Origin: Misgurnus anguillicaudatus
Lineage: Eukaryota; Chordata; Actinopteri; Cypriniformes; Cobitidae
NCBI RefSeq assembly: GCF_027580225.2
Contig: NC_073348.2
Coordinates: forward strand, 27,083,501 to 27,147,500
Direction of reading: 5' to 3'
Length of the DNA: 64,000 nt
Part shown: positions 34,324 through 46,855 of the stretch, piece after piece
How the letters are laid out: every line of letters begins with the position of its first letter
Position numbering within the stretch: position 1 is the stretch's first letter
The notes under the pieces: model-generated
Told to the model about the DNA's origin: nothing
Databases searched by the model: none
Seen by the model: the letters and a program-made list of their open reading frames with translations, nothing else
Program-made: the position numbers and the translations under genes

Positions 34324-36176
34324 AAATGTAAAGCATGATTTATAGTTTTGCATAAGAGTCAGTTTTCAGTTATACTTTTGCGTAGTTGTCTGCATCGATG
34401 CGCATTTACACATGGAAATCACTAGTAGGCACTAAAGGCAAAAGCTGAAGAAGAAGCAGCTTGTGTACCTTGTTGGAAAAGCATCAGCAGTGGTGGAGGT
34501 AAATAGACAGCGACTTTTGATGTAGGAAATGTGACGCAGATTTTTTGACCTGATGGGAGGGGTTCTAGCGGACCTATCACAGTGAGCATAGGTCAACTAT
34601 AATTCGCCCTGTAGGCTACAGTGTACGGTTCGAGTCTATGCGTAGGCTATGCCATATAATCGATCCATAAGTATAAATTGGGCTTAAGTGATACCGATAC
34701 CAAGAAATGTATTTTTACAGCAGATCTGTGGCATCATTGACTTCCATAGTAGGAAAAAAAGAATAGTATGGAAGTGAATGGTGCCAAATTTAATACAGCA
34801 TAGCATATTTTACCTCAAGCCTATTTCCACATACTGGTGAGCCCTTTGCTGGCTTTAAATCTAAAATTCACAACCGACTGAAGCTACAGTGAGAAGAATG
34901 GTCTCTGTCACACACAATAGAGCAGGTAGGCCTATCTTGACAGACCTCAAATTCTGATAACAGATGCGAGACACTGGGATGGGGAATGGGGGTTGTATAA
35001 AACCTCCAATAAGAAAAGTATGAGATGACAAGGGGAGATAAAGAAAGTGAATGAGAAAAAGGAAAAAAATGAGAGAAAGAAGCTTTTTGCACTTCTGATT
35101 GACATGGATTATTCATTTGATTTGCAACTCCCAGGTGGCATATACAGAATTACTTTCCCACAATGGGCCCGACCAAGGCAAACATTCGGTCCCAGCTGTT
35201 GTGCAGTGGGGTCTATATACAGTAGTGCCCTAAATATAGTGTTAGTTTTAAAATGTTCAACCCAAAATGTTCTGATCTGATCTGGTTGCATTACATTTCA
35301 AATCACAGCCTTTCAATATGTTTTTTTTTTACTTTTGTGTGTCCATATCTAGTTCCATATCTCAATGTAATTCAACAGCTAGTTTCCTCTTTCATGTATC
35401 TCAGGCTTCGTTCCGGTAAGCCACACACCTGCTGACATTATCAGCTCTGTAATCTCAAACCATCTCCACAGAGTGGAAGTGAGGTCACACCTACTGTAAA
35501 ACATACAACATATGCACCGTGTCTGGCCTTCGGCCTGCCAGATCGATTGCAGTTGTGAGTAGCAATAATGAATATAATGTCAGATGTTAATAATAAGTAT
35601 AGAACTAAACATTAAGATCTTTGTGTAGATTTATTCCCACGCACTACTAAAACAAACATAAAGAAAAGATATATTTGTCCACGCAGAACCTGCTTTCACA
35701 ATGCTAGCATGTGGTGGCTGTTTGCCAAGACGTTGCTATTCAGAGGCGTAGGTGTTGTCTGGTATATTGTTGTTACTGTATGTGGTTTCTACAGTTATCT
35801 GGGTGGTTATAAGATGGTTGCTTAGCCAACGTCAAAGCAATCTCTATAACATTCTGCTTCCTAGATACAGGTCTATTTCTTAGGGCAAGTCTGTTTTTTT
35901 AAAGGTTTTATGGTCTACCTGGTAATTGTCAGTCCAGTTAGATAAGCAATATTTCACCGCTTTCCATCAAGTTGTACAGTGTTTAAAAGTAAGGTCCATA
36001 AAATTTAAGGGAGCTTCCTAATAAAAGAGCAGATGTTTAAACAAAGGTACAGTTATTACCCTGATATTACTTTTGACCCTGTCTGTGAAATCCAGGCTAA
36101 AGTCTCATAATCTAATTATCTAAGTGTTATTTCAATCATTGATTTCATATTGATCTCAATCTTTGACACAACCCAC
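34324..36176. other. non-coding
   Basis: A core fragment of the GGGATAGTTCACCC family (TTGACTTCCATAGTAGGAAA) lies at about 34737-34760. Otherwise nothing is recognised. Confidence 0.4.
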
Positions 36177-36181
36177 TTTAA

Positions 36182-36704
36182 AAAAAATAGGCTCATTTTC
36201 TAGCTCCCCTAGAGTTAAACATTTGATTTATATCGTTTTGGAATCCATTCAGCCGATCTCCGGGTCTGGCGCTACCACTTTTAGCATAGCTTAGCACAAT
36301 CCATTGAATCTGATTAGACCTTTAGCATTGCACTAAAAAATAACCAAAGGGTTTCGATATTTTTCCTATTTAAAACTCTTTCTGTAGTTACATCGTGTAC
36401 TAAGACTAAGAATATAGTCCTAGCCATATCTGCCTAGAAAATCGCAACTTTTAATTTTCTATCGGTCGTAGTACACAATGTAACTACAGAAAGAGTTTAA
36501 AATAGAAAAAATATCGAAACTCTTTGGTTATTTTTTAGCGCAATGCTAATGGTCTAATGAGATTCAATGGATTATGCTAAGCTATGCTAAAAGTAAGCCA
36601 GACTCGGAGATCAGCTGAATGGATTCCAAAAAGGTAAAAATCAAATGTTTAACTCTAGGGGAGCTGGAAAATTTGCATATTTAAAAAAAAAGTGGAGTGT
36701 CTCT
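36182..36704. mobile_element. TTAA-flanked foldback MITE (TTTAGCATAGCTTAGC family), intact copy
   Basis: TTAA lies at 36178-36181 and 36705-36708. The two arms are inverted copies over almost their whole length: TCTAGCTCCCCTAGAGTTAAA versus TTTAACTCTAGGGGAGCTGG; TTTTAGCATAGCTTAGCA versus GCTAAGCTATGCTAAAA; AACTCTTTCTGTAGTTACAT versus ATGTAACTACAGAAAGAGTT. It is 523 bp, non-coding and able to form a long hairpin. Confidence 0.88.
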
Positions 36705-36708
36705 TTAA

Positions 36709-37736
36709 AGATATCAATGTAATATTTTGACACAATATTCTCTATGTTATAGTAGGATTTTATATGATTTATTTATTTATTTAATTATCAGTGATCTAAA
36801 TTGATTTCTTTCCCAAGATTCTGGAAGATTTGAAAAGCATTTAAAATGAGACACATCAGACCTTAAGGGACGTTAGGGTCAGGACCTCCCAAGAGCCCTG
36901 ACTTATTTCAAACACTGCCTTATATAAATGGTGTGCGCCGAAATTGAAAATCTACAATAACCCACTGTTTGAGCTTCCCTTAGCAAGAAACCTCTCAAGC
37001 TGCTCAGTTCCAGCCAAACCCTCTAAAAACCTAGTACACAAAAAATACACAAACACTACCCAAACAAACATGATGTGTTCACACGCATCTAAAACAAAGA
37101 CCGCCAGAGACCATTAAGATCAAAACGCAAACGGTTTCTGGCCAAGAATCATAATTAAACTAACTGACGACTGTCCAAACCTGTCAGTGTCTCCATTATG
37201 ATTACACAGACCACACACAGGTAAAAAAAAAAACGGTATCATTCTCCCCCCGCTCTACCCACGGCAAGGTTGGCACGGACAGCCCGGAGCTACAGAGCCC
37301 ACCTGGATAAACAAATGAATAAATCATCTTATAAACACCTGAGACCACAGACGCAGTACAGCTGAAGGGCCCTGAATCACAAAATGACTTCTAAAAACAG
37401 AAACAACTTATTAAAAAGAGTTTTTCTTCGAAGATGAAATATGACAGGAACACACAGGCACGTTGTGATTTCGCTCTCCCTCTCTCTGTATATGTCACTA
37501 TTATATTACATAACATATTAGACTATAAAAGTCTGCTAAATGCATTAATGTAAAATTATTACAAATGTGCAACCTCAGTGATAGACCTAAAACATGTCTG
37601 GCAGTAAAATGTGGAAAATATACAAACCCCCACGTGGACATTTATTTCTCTGATAAAAGGATGTCTCATTTGTAAGTCGCTTTGGATGAAAGCATCTGCT
37701 AAATAAATCAATGTTAATGTAGAATGTGATGTATGA
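36709..37736. other. non-coding with SINE-tail fragments
   Basis: Tail fragments of the L2/SINE type occur at about 37525-37552 (AAAAGTCTGCTAAATGCATT) and 37668-37712 (TTGTAAGTCGCTTTGGATGA). Otherwise nothing is recognised. Confidence 0.5.
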
Positions 37737-38179
37737 CCGTGGGTTCACACCAGCCGCTTTTGAGGCGTCAAATTTGCGTCTACCGTGCCTAGTTTGCCGA
37801 TTGAACATTTTGAGTTTACTCGCTTCATTTGCGCGTGAAAGCCGCGCATGAAATTATAGTCATCGATACATTCATGCGGAAATTCGCGTCATGGGAGGGG
37901 CTTCTTCGACTCCTGATTGCTCCTGATTGGTTAATGTGGCGCATTTTTCAGCAAAAGTTAACATTTTTCAACCCACGCGTTTCCCGCGGCAATGCTCAAT
38001 TCACGCCATTCGTGCGAACTAGACGCGCGAATTAGGCGGAATCGCATCTATCGCGCCGCGCTAAACGCCTCATTCACGCTGCGAGACATCCAGACGCTTG
38101 TCAACGCGTCTTCACATTGACTTAACATTGAAATCACTCGCGCTTGACGCCTCTACCACGGCTGGTCTGAATGCACCAT
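37737..38179. mobile_element. TIR element, ends CACCAGCCGC / CACGGCTGGT
   Basis: The left CGTGGGTTCACACCAGCCGC, then TTTTGAGGCGTCAAA, is inverted at the right as GCTTGACGCCTCTACCACGG, then CTGGTCTGAATGCACCA. The interior is unusually rich in CGCG and GCGC motifs. A related right half occurs at about 47265-47402. It is non-coding. Confidence 0.65.
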
Positions 38180-38250
38180 GAGGATTTGACCACTTCAATG
38201 CAAACAAAAAATATTTAAATTGTTTGTTTTAGTACTATTTACAGTCTTAA

Positions 38251-38512
38251 GGGGATAGTTCACCCAAAAATGTAAATTCTGCCATCATTGACTCACCCTC
38301 CTGTTGTTACAAACCTGTATAATTTCTTTGTTCTGATGAACACAATGTTTGTAACCAAACCGATCATGAGCCCCATTCACTTCAATAGTATTGGGTACAA
38401 AAATTACTCAAAAAATCTTCTCTTGTGTTCATCAGAACAAAGACATTTATACAGGTTTATAACAACATGAGGGTGGGTAAATTATAAAATAATTTTGGGG
38501 AGAACTATCCCT
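38251..38512. mobile_element. TTAA-flanked 'GGGATAGTTCACCC' foldback MITE, copy 2
   Basis: TTAA lies at 38247-38250 and 38513-38516. The arms contain GGGGATAGTTCACCCAAAAA and its inverted partner AATTTTGGGGAGAACTATCC, and TTTGTTCTGATGAACACAA versus TTGTGTTCATCAGAACAAAG. Confidence 0.88.
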
Positions 38513-38907
38513 TTAAAGGGTACCCCAACTATAAACACATGTATTGCTTAACAGATTAACACTGGGATTGGCTATATGAATGTGAAATTAAAAACAGTAC
38601 CAATGTCTTGGTTTTAACAAACTTTAAACAAATCTTTTTACTTGGAGGCCGCCATTTTGTTTACGCACAACACATGACGTCTAAAGGTTGCATTCAAAAC
38701 CTGGTCTATTAGCGCTACAGCCAGGTTAACATGGCAGACTATTGTCTTTAATCAGTAGATGATAAAATAGTAACTACAGTAAACAACCATTACACGTCAT
38801 TGTCCCAGAATACACTATATACGCGAAACAAAATAGCGGCCTCCACAGCTTGAAATGAGTATTACGTGTTTTTTGTTTTTTAAAGTAGCACAAAAGTATT
38901 TAATCAG

Positions 38908-39343
38908 TCCTTCCAGAAAAGCATGGCATTTATTTTTGTGATTATGCAAGATATTTATGCAATTTTATGCGATGAAATTGCGAGAACTTGCAAAAATGGC
39001 GGGAACTTGCAAAAACTGTTTGCAGCTTTTGCAGCTTTTCAATGATGTATACGTCACTTCATGACGTTGCCATGCCAACAGGGGACATTGCTGCGCATGT
39101 GTGAAGTAAATGCAACATTTTTCAACTTTCTGCTAAGATATATGAGATTTTTGCAATATCCCCGAAAATGCGGGGATTATGAAATCATGCAAGCCCCGCA
39201 TATTTTGCACACTGAAATCTGCAATTTATGCTGCGAAAGTGCGTCGTATTTGAAAAAATGCGGCCCCCCGCATAAATATGTGGACTTTGGCTGATTGTTC
39301 GTTGAATCGTGATCGCATAATCGCGCTTTTCCGTAGGGACTGA
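38908..39343. mobile_element. hAT-like TIR element, CAGTCC type
   Basis: The left CAGTCCTTCCAGAAAAGC and right GCGCTTTTCCGTAGGGACTG are inverted repeats with a few mismatches. The interior contains GCGATTATG-like and TGCAAAAA motifs seen in fish hAT MITEs. Flanking 8-mers do not match clearly, so the copy is old. The 77-codon frame inside is not supported as a gene. Confidence 0.6.
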
Positions 39344-42300
39344 ATTTTATGTGTTTCTATCAATAGATTGTAGAAGTAGAAGGCATATATAAAGTATTAA
39401 AGCATACAAGTCTTCATAGTCAAGGTACCCTTGAAAGGTAAAAAAAAATGTGGATTCTGTTACCAACATAGCATTACAGCAGTAATGTTTCAGAAACATT
39501 ATTTGCAAAGCGATTAAATGAATTTAGACCAAATTGTTATTACTAACACAATTCTGACACTACTATGAATGAATATTACATTTTCTTACTTTTCCAGTAT
39601 AGTAGCTGATAATGCTATAATAACATTCATGTAGACTAATCATTATCATTACAGATATTATAAAAAGAAACTACTTGTGCATTTCTTTGCTGTAGAGTTT
39701 AATAGTCACAGCTTTCTATGTGCTGGGTTTGTGTGAATTACACAAGCCCCAGTTAAGCCAGTTAAAGGCTGATGGGCGCCTTCTAACCACAACTCGCTAA
39801 TGTATGAACATTACTACATTATTACATCTGACAGTAAGCTGGAAATGTGGGCCAAGTCTACAGAGGGCAGGAAACCACTAGTTTTATGGCTCTTCCTCTT
39901 CAGGGATGTGTATTACGGATGAGACAAATGTGTGTAAATGAATAAAGGGATAAGTAGAATGTGTGTGTTTACATAAAAACACGAAGCCATGGAGGGGATG
40001 ATAAATGAAATATAGGGTGAAAAGACAAAAAGGGGTTTATGAAGAAGGAAGGCAGTCAGATAAAAGAGAGTCAGTGAGCGAGAGAGAAAAAGAGGTACAG
40101 TTATGACCCAGGCCACACTCATTAGGCTGAGAGCCCAGCCGGAGTGTCCAAGTGTTCAGATTGTGTCCAATTTACATCAAAACCCCCGGGACACAAGACC
40201 AGAAAGAAAATCGAGTTGAACGTTTAAGTGATGCAGAAAAAGAGAGGTCTGTGCATCAGGGGTTGAGAAAAATTAATTTTGTGAACACACAGGCCGATAT
40301 TGGTTTTTGGGACTTGACCAAACAGCATTATGGGTCACATTATGATCTAAAAAATGAGATATGCAAATCTAAATATAAGGAGCAGGGAGAGAGGATGGCT
40401 GACATGATTGAGGTCTTCAGGGTGATATCTGTTAATCTGTGAGAAATGTTGAATTGAAGGGGGGGCTGGGGGGATCCGGGACCCCCCCATAAGGCATTAG
40501 GTACCCCCTATAAGAAGTCAAAATTATACTTAGGAGTGGCACAAAAAAACTAGGGGTGACCCTGAATAGTCGAAGATTCAATGCATTCATAGGAGAAGCA
40601 TGATTACAGTCGAATCGTCGCAGATGTGTTATGAAATGAGGATCATTCAATTTTGGCTATATAAGGGTGCACATTATCACATAATTCAATTTCAATAAAT
40701 ATTTTTAAAAGTGCAAAGCAAGACAGTTGTCTTTTTGTTTCTGCAGTTAAAAAAGACAAAGCTGGCAATTCTGGTTAGACTTTTGTTATTTTAATAATTT
40801 CTTTATATTTATTTTCAGTTAATTATTTCTATTAACTATTTTGTGGTTTGTGTTTTGTTCCTCTGCACTTCAGGCATTGTACACACATTTGCTCTGATCT
40901 TGTTTGCACACACTCTGACATGAATGAATGGTTAATTTGATCTTGATGAGTCTTGTATTTCTTGTGTGTACTTCACAACTATTGCTCAGAGATGTATTTA
41001 CATTTAAACATTTCAGCATTTGGCAGAGATTCAACAATAAAAAAACACAACTGTAGCATTGTGATTGACAACGGTCTGTCTACATTACACTTACACAACC
41101 CCAGGTGCTGTTTTGTGTACACAAATATAAATCTATTAAAATATAAAATTAAAGAGCACCAATGGTTCTATTCAAAATTGTACATTTCCTTTGATGTGTA
41201 GGTGTGTATTAATACATGTTAATGATATGCAAAAGGTGCAAACCCCAAAGTAAACGATGAAGCGAGTTATCGTCTCCGACGTAAATCTCTTTTCTTGGAC
41301 TACAACAAACACACAGATTGTAGGGAACAGTTTACTCCCCAAGATTGGTAAAGTAGAGAAGACCGACATTATCATAATTCCTCTCTTTTCGGACTCACAG
41401 CCTGTAAGTTAAACACTATTAACATTGTATTGTGCGCAAATCTTTCAAACATGGTAAGGAGCATCACATTTCCGGGTGACGTCAGAGGTATTCATGTCAA
41501 TCACACTGTACAGATTAGCTGGCCAATCAGGGAATCTGCGCTTTACAAATCCGTGCGATTCAGGAAGAGAGTGAAATCTAGAGCTACAAAAATGTACGGT
41601 ATGTGAAAAATAATGTGTTTTTTAACCATAAACCACGCAAACATATTGTATTATACCAAATTCACAAAATAACGTTGTTTTTAGCTATGAAATAGGTGCT
41701 CTTTAAATATTTATGAAACCATAAATATCTTTTCAACAAAATTCTTATAAAATTGCTTTTTTTAACCACCCACACAATCAAAACACATATTCATGAATAA
41801 AGAACAACATACCAACAAGTGAAACTATTCTCAATAAATACACAAATAACGGTATGAATGTGTAAATTCAGCCTGTGATTCAAAGAGTGAACCAACAATA
41901 TAAATTTAAATATCTTCCGAATATGATTCATAATCAACACAGCTTTCATACGCCAAACCACAGGAGCTAGTGATGATTTCTGGTTGGTTGCAGAAAGGCT
42001 CAAAAAGACTCATTTTAGAGAACTGTAATAGGAATGATAAGAGTTTGAGCTGCAGGCTGTAAAGTAATAATATTCACGTATCTGGGACTGGAAATACAAT
42101 ATAAATACTATTTCATTCTGTTCCTGGAGCATTCTGAAAGAAAACTCATTTAAGACAGACTGAAACCTCCATTGACGTTAAGCCGGGTTTCACAGAAGAT
42201 TGGACAGAGGATAATGTGTATCAGAGCGGGTGAAGCAGGTGCATAACTGTGTGTGCTGGTTGTGGTTTATCTGGATAGTCAGTCAGTTGGGCCAGCGTAA

Positions 42301-43040
42301 TCCAAAACGCCAAAAAGCACCAGGAGGTTATGTGATATAGTGTATCACAATGCTACAATCGTGCTGTTTTGTACACACACTGTGTTTACAGTAGCCTACA
42401 TAACGTTAGCTGTCTAAATGGAAAGCTCTTTGGCTAATTATAAAAAAACATAAACCAACCTCAAATTAAATTTCAAATGTAAAATAAATAAAACATTAAA
42501 AACACTGCGTGTTATTTCTTGACAGAAAAATATTTTGTCATCAACTTTGATTCGATGCTAAGCAACAGACAGTCAATTAGAAACTGAGGAGCACGTACCT
42601 TACATCACGAACTGTAACTAATCTTTGCTGAAACTCTGCACATTGTGTAAACAGTCGATTCATCATTTTAAGGAAACGTAAAAAATACTGTCAAATGTTA
42701 TGAAAATTCATGAATTGTAGTTAAAAAAAATCTAGTGTCTAAAAAAATATTTGCATGGCGACTTGTTTTTTCACTGAGGCGCCGGAAGCGCCAAATCACT
42801 TATTTAAAGCGGTAGCGCGCTATTTTAATTCAGTCATATCCAGTCATGACTGTTGACACCACAAATACGCAACGTTAACCTGTAGGAATGAACAGTGTGA
42901 AAGGTGACAGTTAACCCAGGATTTCGTTAACTCGGGTTTAGAATAACTATTGTACTGTCTGCACAGGTCTTCGTGTTTATTTATTTGTGGTTAACATCTT
43001 TCTTTGATTTGAAGAGTTATATTTACAATAGAAGCTTTGA
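39344..43040. other. non-coding
   Basis: A hAT-like end fragment (GGGTGACCCTGAATAGTCGA) lies at about 40554-40625. The 96-codon frame at 40152 has no recognised domain. Nothing else is supported. Confidence 0.4.
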
Positions 43041-43143
43041 TGGGTAAGATATAATGTATAGGCAGCCGGTTATTATCGCAGAAATAAACCCCAACAGACT
43101 TGTGATTTATTTCACTATAACATCCGGCTGCCTGTATATTATC
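43041..43143. mobile_element. short palindromic repeat
   Basis: AGATATAATGTATAGGCAGC, then CGG, is inverted as CCGGCTGCCTGTATATTATC, with GAAATAAA / TTTATTTC inside. It is a foldback of about 100 bp. Confidence 0.6.
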
Positions 43144-43593
43144 TTGTTTATTTAATGGCTATTTACTTCATAAATAAAGTAAGGAACATTAAATATTGAT
43201 TTGAAATATTTTATTAGCTATTTTTAACGAATGCAGACCATCCGCGAGGAAAACCGATTTATTTTTCGGTTTTAACACAGGACAAGTTGTTCTAATGTCA
43301 CGAACACGCTATTTGTTTTAATGATTTGTAAATATAATGTCATATATGCTATCAAAAGACATATTTATATTTAAATATTATAATATTGTTTGATATGTAA
43401 TATTAAACTGTACCTGTAAAATAATTTGCAGCATTCGGGTTACCATGGTTACTAATAACATGCATGTGTTATTAGTTTTGAGCGATTGTTATCTGGCAAT
43501 AACAAACCTGCAAATGTCACGACTGGCCAATGAGAGTCAAACATTCCAATGAGCCGTGTGATAATGAAAAACATACAATTGTGTCTCACATCT

Positions 43594-44060
43594 TAAAGTG
43601 CACATATTATGCAAAATCCACTTTTACAAGGTGCTTGGACATAATATGCGTGTTGACAGTGAACACAACAACCCTATGATGAATAAAATCCACCCACTCC
43701 TTGTTTTGTAATCCCCATTAAACCAAAGCAGTCTCATGCGACATGCCGTTTTGATTTTCTTATCAATGTGAGGTCACATTGATAAAGCCCCGCCCACTTA
43801 CAGTCCTGCATTACCATAGTTTCCACCCTCAGCGAATTGTAACCTGTCCACTAGATACAATTTTCTCAGACTGTATTAATCAGATCTATTTTAACTAAAA
43901 GCGCTCACTGTCTGTTTGTAAGGAAGTGAGAGGCTGTATCTCATTTGCATTTAAATGTACAGAACAGCGCGTTTTTGCTCCCACCCAAATAGGGACATTT
44001 ACATGCTATAATAAATGATATGTGAGGTATTTTGAACTGACATTTCACAGACAAATTCTG
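43594..44060. mobile_element. fish dispersed repeat starting AAAGTGCACATATTATGCAA
   Basis: The string AAAGTGCACATATTATGCAA, then AATCCACTTTTACAAGGTG, is a widespread teleost repeat start; CCCGCCCACTTACAG and GTACAGAACAGCGCGTTTTTG follow. The right end is not resolved. Confidence 0.5.
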
Positions 44061-44095
44061 GGCACACATGAGACTTAAATTACATCTTCTTAAAA

Positions 44096-44185
44096 GTCCA
44101 TAAGCCGGGATTCGAACTCAGGTCGGCAGAAGTGCGTTTGCACCATATGTCGGATCACTGTCCACTACACCATTGACTCTGACTC
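44096..44185 (-). mobile_element. tRNA-like SINE head, reverse orientation
   Basis: On the minus strand a B-box-like GTTCGAATC (44117-44109) follows a tRNA-like segment (GGTGTAGTGGACAGTGATCC). No L2-type tail is seen, so this may be a head fragment or tRNA pseudogene. Confidence 0.5.
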
Positions 44186-44481
44186 AAGCAAATATTTTTA
44201 TAAGAATATTTTTTATGCTTTTAATGCTATCAGCAAATGTCTGATTTATTTTAGCGTAATGGAAAAATAAGGGATTTATGTAAAATGTATCTAGCTGGCA
44301 AACACTGTATGATATTCTTCTCATTGCATTTCATCATTGTTACTAGTTCACAGCACAATAGTCCTGCTCTAGTTTCATGACCATACAATGCAAAACACAA
44401 ATACAACTGCTTGGAGATATAGAGCATGCAAATCCAAAGTGATGCGGTGGTGTTGGAAATGTCTGCCTCTGGTCTCTCTCC

Positions 44482-44512
<31 letters not shown>

Positions 44513-46336
44513 CCAGTTCCAGGTCAGCCAGAATGGATGTATTCTGTCATGATTCCATTCATACAGTTTGCCTGTTTGTCTTGTACATCTACAACTAACC
44601 GGATATGAAATGTGTGTTACATTTTCACTCACTCACACACACATTAATACGCATACACACTTACAGACTCTCATTAAATGCTGTTTGTCAAAGTCATAAA
44701 TCCACTTTTGAACATTGTCTGCAATAACAAAGTCCACTATAAACACAATAACAAGCACCCAAACACATACACATGATACAAGGCAGCTGAAATCCCATCA
44801 AAACCTCTCAGTGTTTGCTCTTTGGAGATGCTCCAGCACCATTTTGATGAGGATTGCAGAAAAGAGGGAGTAAGGACAGAGAGATAAAAGAGAGAAATGG
44901 AAGGATTAAAACATCAGAAGGTAAAAATTCCCCCCAGTCAGACTGATGCTCCGTCCCAAAGGAAAGAAAGAAGGAATAATCCCTTCCTTAAATGGACAAG
45001 CTGCACTTTTACCACCCACAGACACACACGCACGAAAACACACACATGCGAAAACACACACGCGGTGGCTGAGCAAGCACATTTACACTCCTTTACTGGT
45101 TTGTTGTCCTGTATATTCTTAAAGGTGCTGATGTTGGACCATCCTTCGATAAATAAAGCCAGAGTAACAGTTTTTTAAAGTCTCGCCAACCAAAGCATTA
45201 TTCTCAGACCTACACTTGTTTATTTTCATACACTCCCAACATACACATCCAACGGTTCTTCTATGGCATATGTTGGTTTATTTATATACATTTATAACAT
45301 TTATTTATGTTTAAACAGAACAGAAACAGAAGTCCTCATATGCAAACAGCTCCTGAATGTCACAAGTGCAAATGTGCTACCAACTGCACTATAGGCCGGA
45401 TGAGTTCAAGTTTTTCAATCCTTTTGAGGATATTTGGCAAAACCTGACACACACACATTCTAAAAGCACAAATTCTTCTACTTAGACAGTACATACATAT
45501 AAAAAAACAACTGAGGACACTTTTATGAGACAGAAATAGGTTTTATGTGCTGGCTGCTGATACAGTTGGCACAGATATTCAATAGTATAACCTCTCCCCC
45601 TAGAGACCTGACCCGAGTGTCCTGAAAACCAATTCAAAATCAGTCTGAAGGCACACCACAAAGACACAAAAAACATCTCCTACTACACAAAGCCTCACTG
45701 ACAGACAGTCTACAAGGTCAGCTAAGAACGTAACCAAAAAAACACTGCCTGCTCTGTTATGCGGTTATATTTGCATGCTTCATTAGGATGCTGAGAGTCA
45801 TCAGAGATGCAGACATCCACGCGCACACACAGATGGCTTCGTCCAATCACCCCTGCACTCTTAAGTCCCGCCCACTTTCCCTTTCGCCTCCAGGTGTACA
45901 TTTCCTCCTCCTCATGCCCCCGTTGCAATTAATGTCTCTAATTGCCTGGCTCGTCTAATGAGCTCGGAGAAAGCGAGACGGCTGTTTTTATCGGGGTCTG
46001 AAATAACCTTAAACTAGAGATAGAGGTCAGGAATGATGTGTGGGTGGGGTGACTAAACCTGCCTGTGGTATACTGACAATAAAAACACTTAACCTAAAGC
46101 AATGGAGCATGTCTGGGTCATACTAACTCTGAAAAGATAAAAATGAAACATATTTTGCATTAGAAAAGCTGTAGCTTTTTAGTACTATTGGGATTGTGTT
46201 TTTGATTTTTTTATGATGTGGTTTTATGCATTTCTCCCATCAGCTCTCACTACTTTAATGTTATTCTAATTACCTTAATGGGAAAATAATTGATATTCAC
46301 TTAGGAATAAAGCCTCCTAAAAGGTTTTTGTCAAGC
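44186..46336. other. non-coding with microsatellites
   Basis: A CT-rich tract lies at about 44476-44515 and short CA runs at about 44633-44645 and 45020-45062. No exon is recognised. Confidence 0.4.
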
Positions 46337-46855
46337 TACACTGTAAAAAAAAGATTTGTTGGTAAGCAAGTGTTCAGCCTAGATTACCCAAAAATGAAAA
46401 TTCTGTCATCATTTACTCAACCTCATGTTGTTCTAAACCTGTATGAGATTTTTTTATTTTGATGAACACAACAGAATATATTTTGATAAATGATTGTAAG
46501 CACACAGCTGATTTTAACCATTTACTTCCATAGTAGGAAAACAAATATTATGGAAGTATTGTGATAAATGATGAAGAAGATATTTTGATAAATGATGGTA
46601 AGCACACAGTTGACGGTACCCATTGAATCCCATCATATATTTTTTTCCTACTATGGAAGTCAATGGTTACAATCAGCTGTGTGTTTACAGTCATCTATCA
46701 AAATTTCTTATTTTGTGTTCGTCAGAAAAAATAAATTAATACAGGTTTTAAATAACATGAGGATGAGAATTTTCATTTTTGGGTGAATAGTTATCCAAAA
46801 AATACTAATAGTCAACTAATATTTTTCAAGTTGAACCAACAAATCTTATTTAAAA
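46337..46855. mobile_element. nested pair: TACACTGTAAAAAA MITE split by a 'GGGATAGTTCACCC'-family element
   Basis: The left outer arm TACACTGTAAAAAAAAGATT (46337-46356) and right outer arm AAGTTGAACCAACAAATCTT belong to the 26658 family. Between them (about 46380-46797) lies a diverged GGGATAG-family copy with ACCCAAAAATGAAAATTCTG at the left and AATTTTCATTTTTGGGTGAA at the right. An inner duplication of its core gives two ATTTTGATAAATGAT blocks. Confidence 0.7.

Noticed and set aside
40152..40442. 96-codon plus-strand frame
   Set aside because: Plausible amino-acid mix, but no recognised domain, promoter or splice context.
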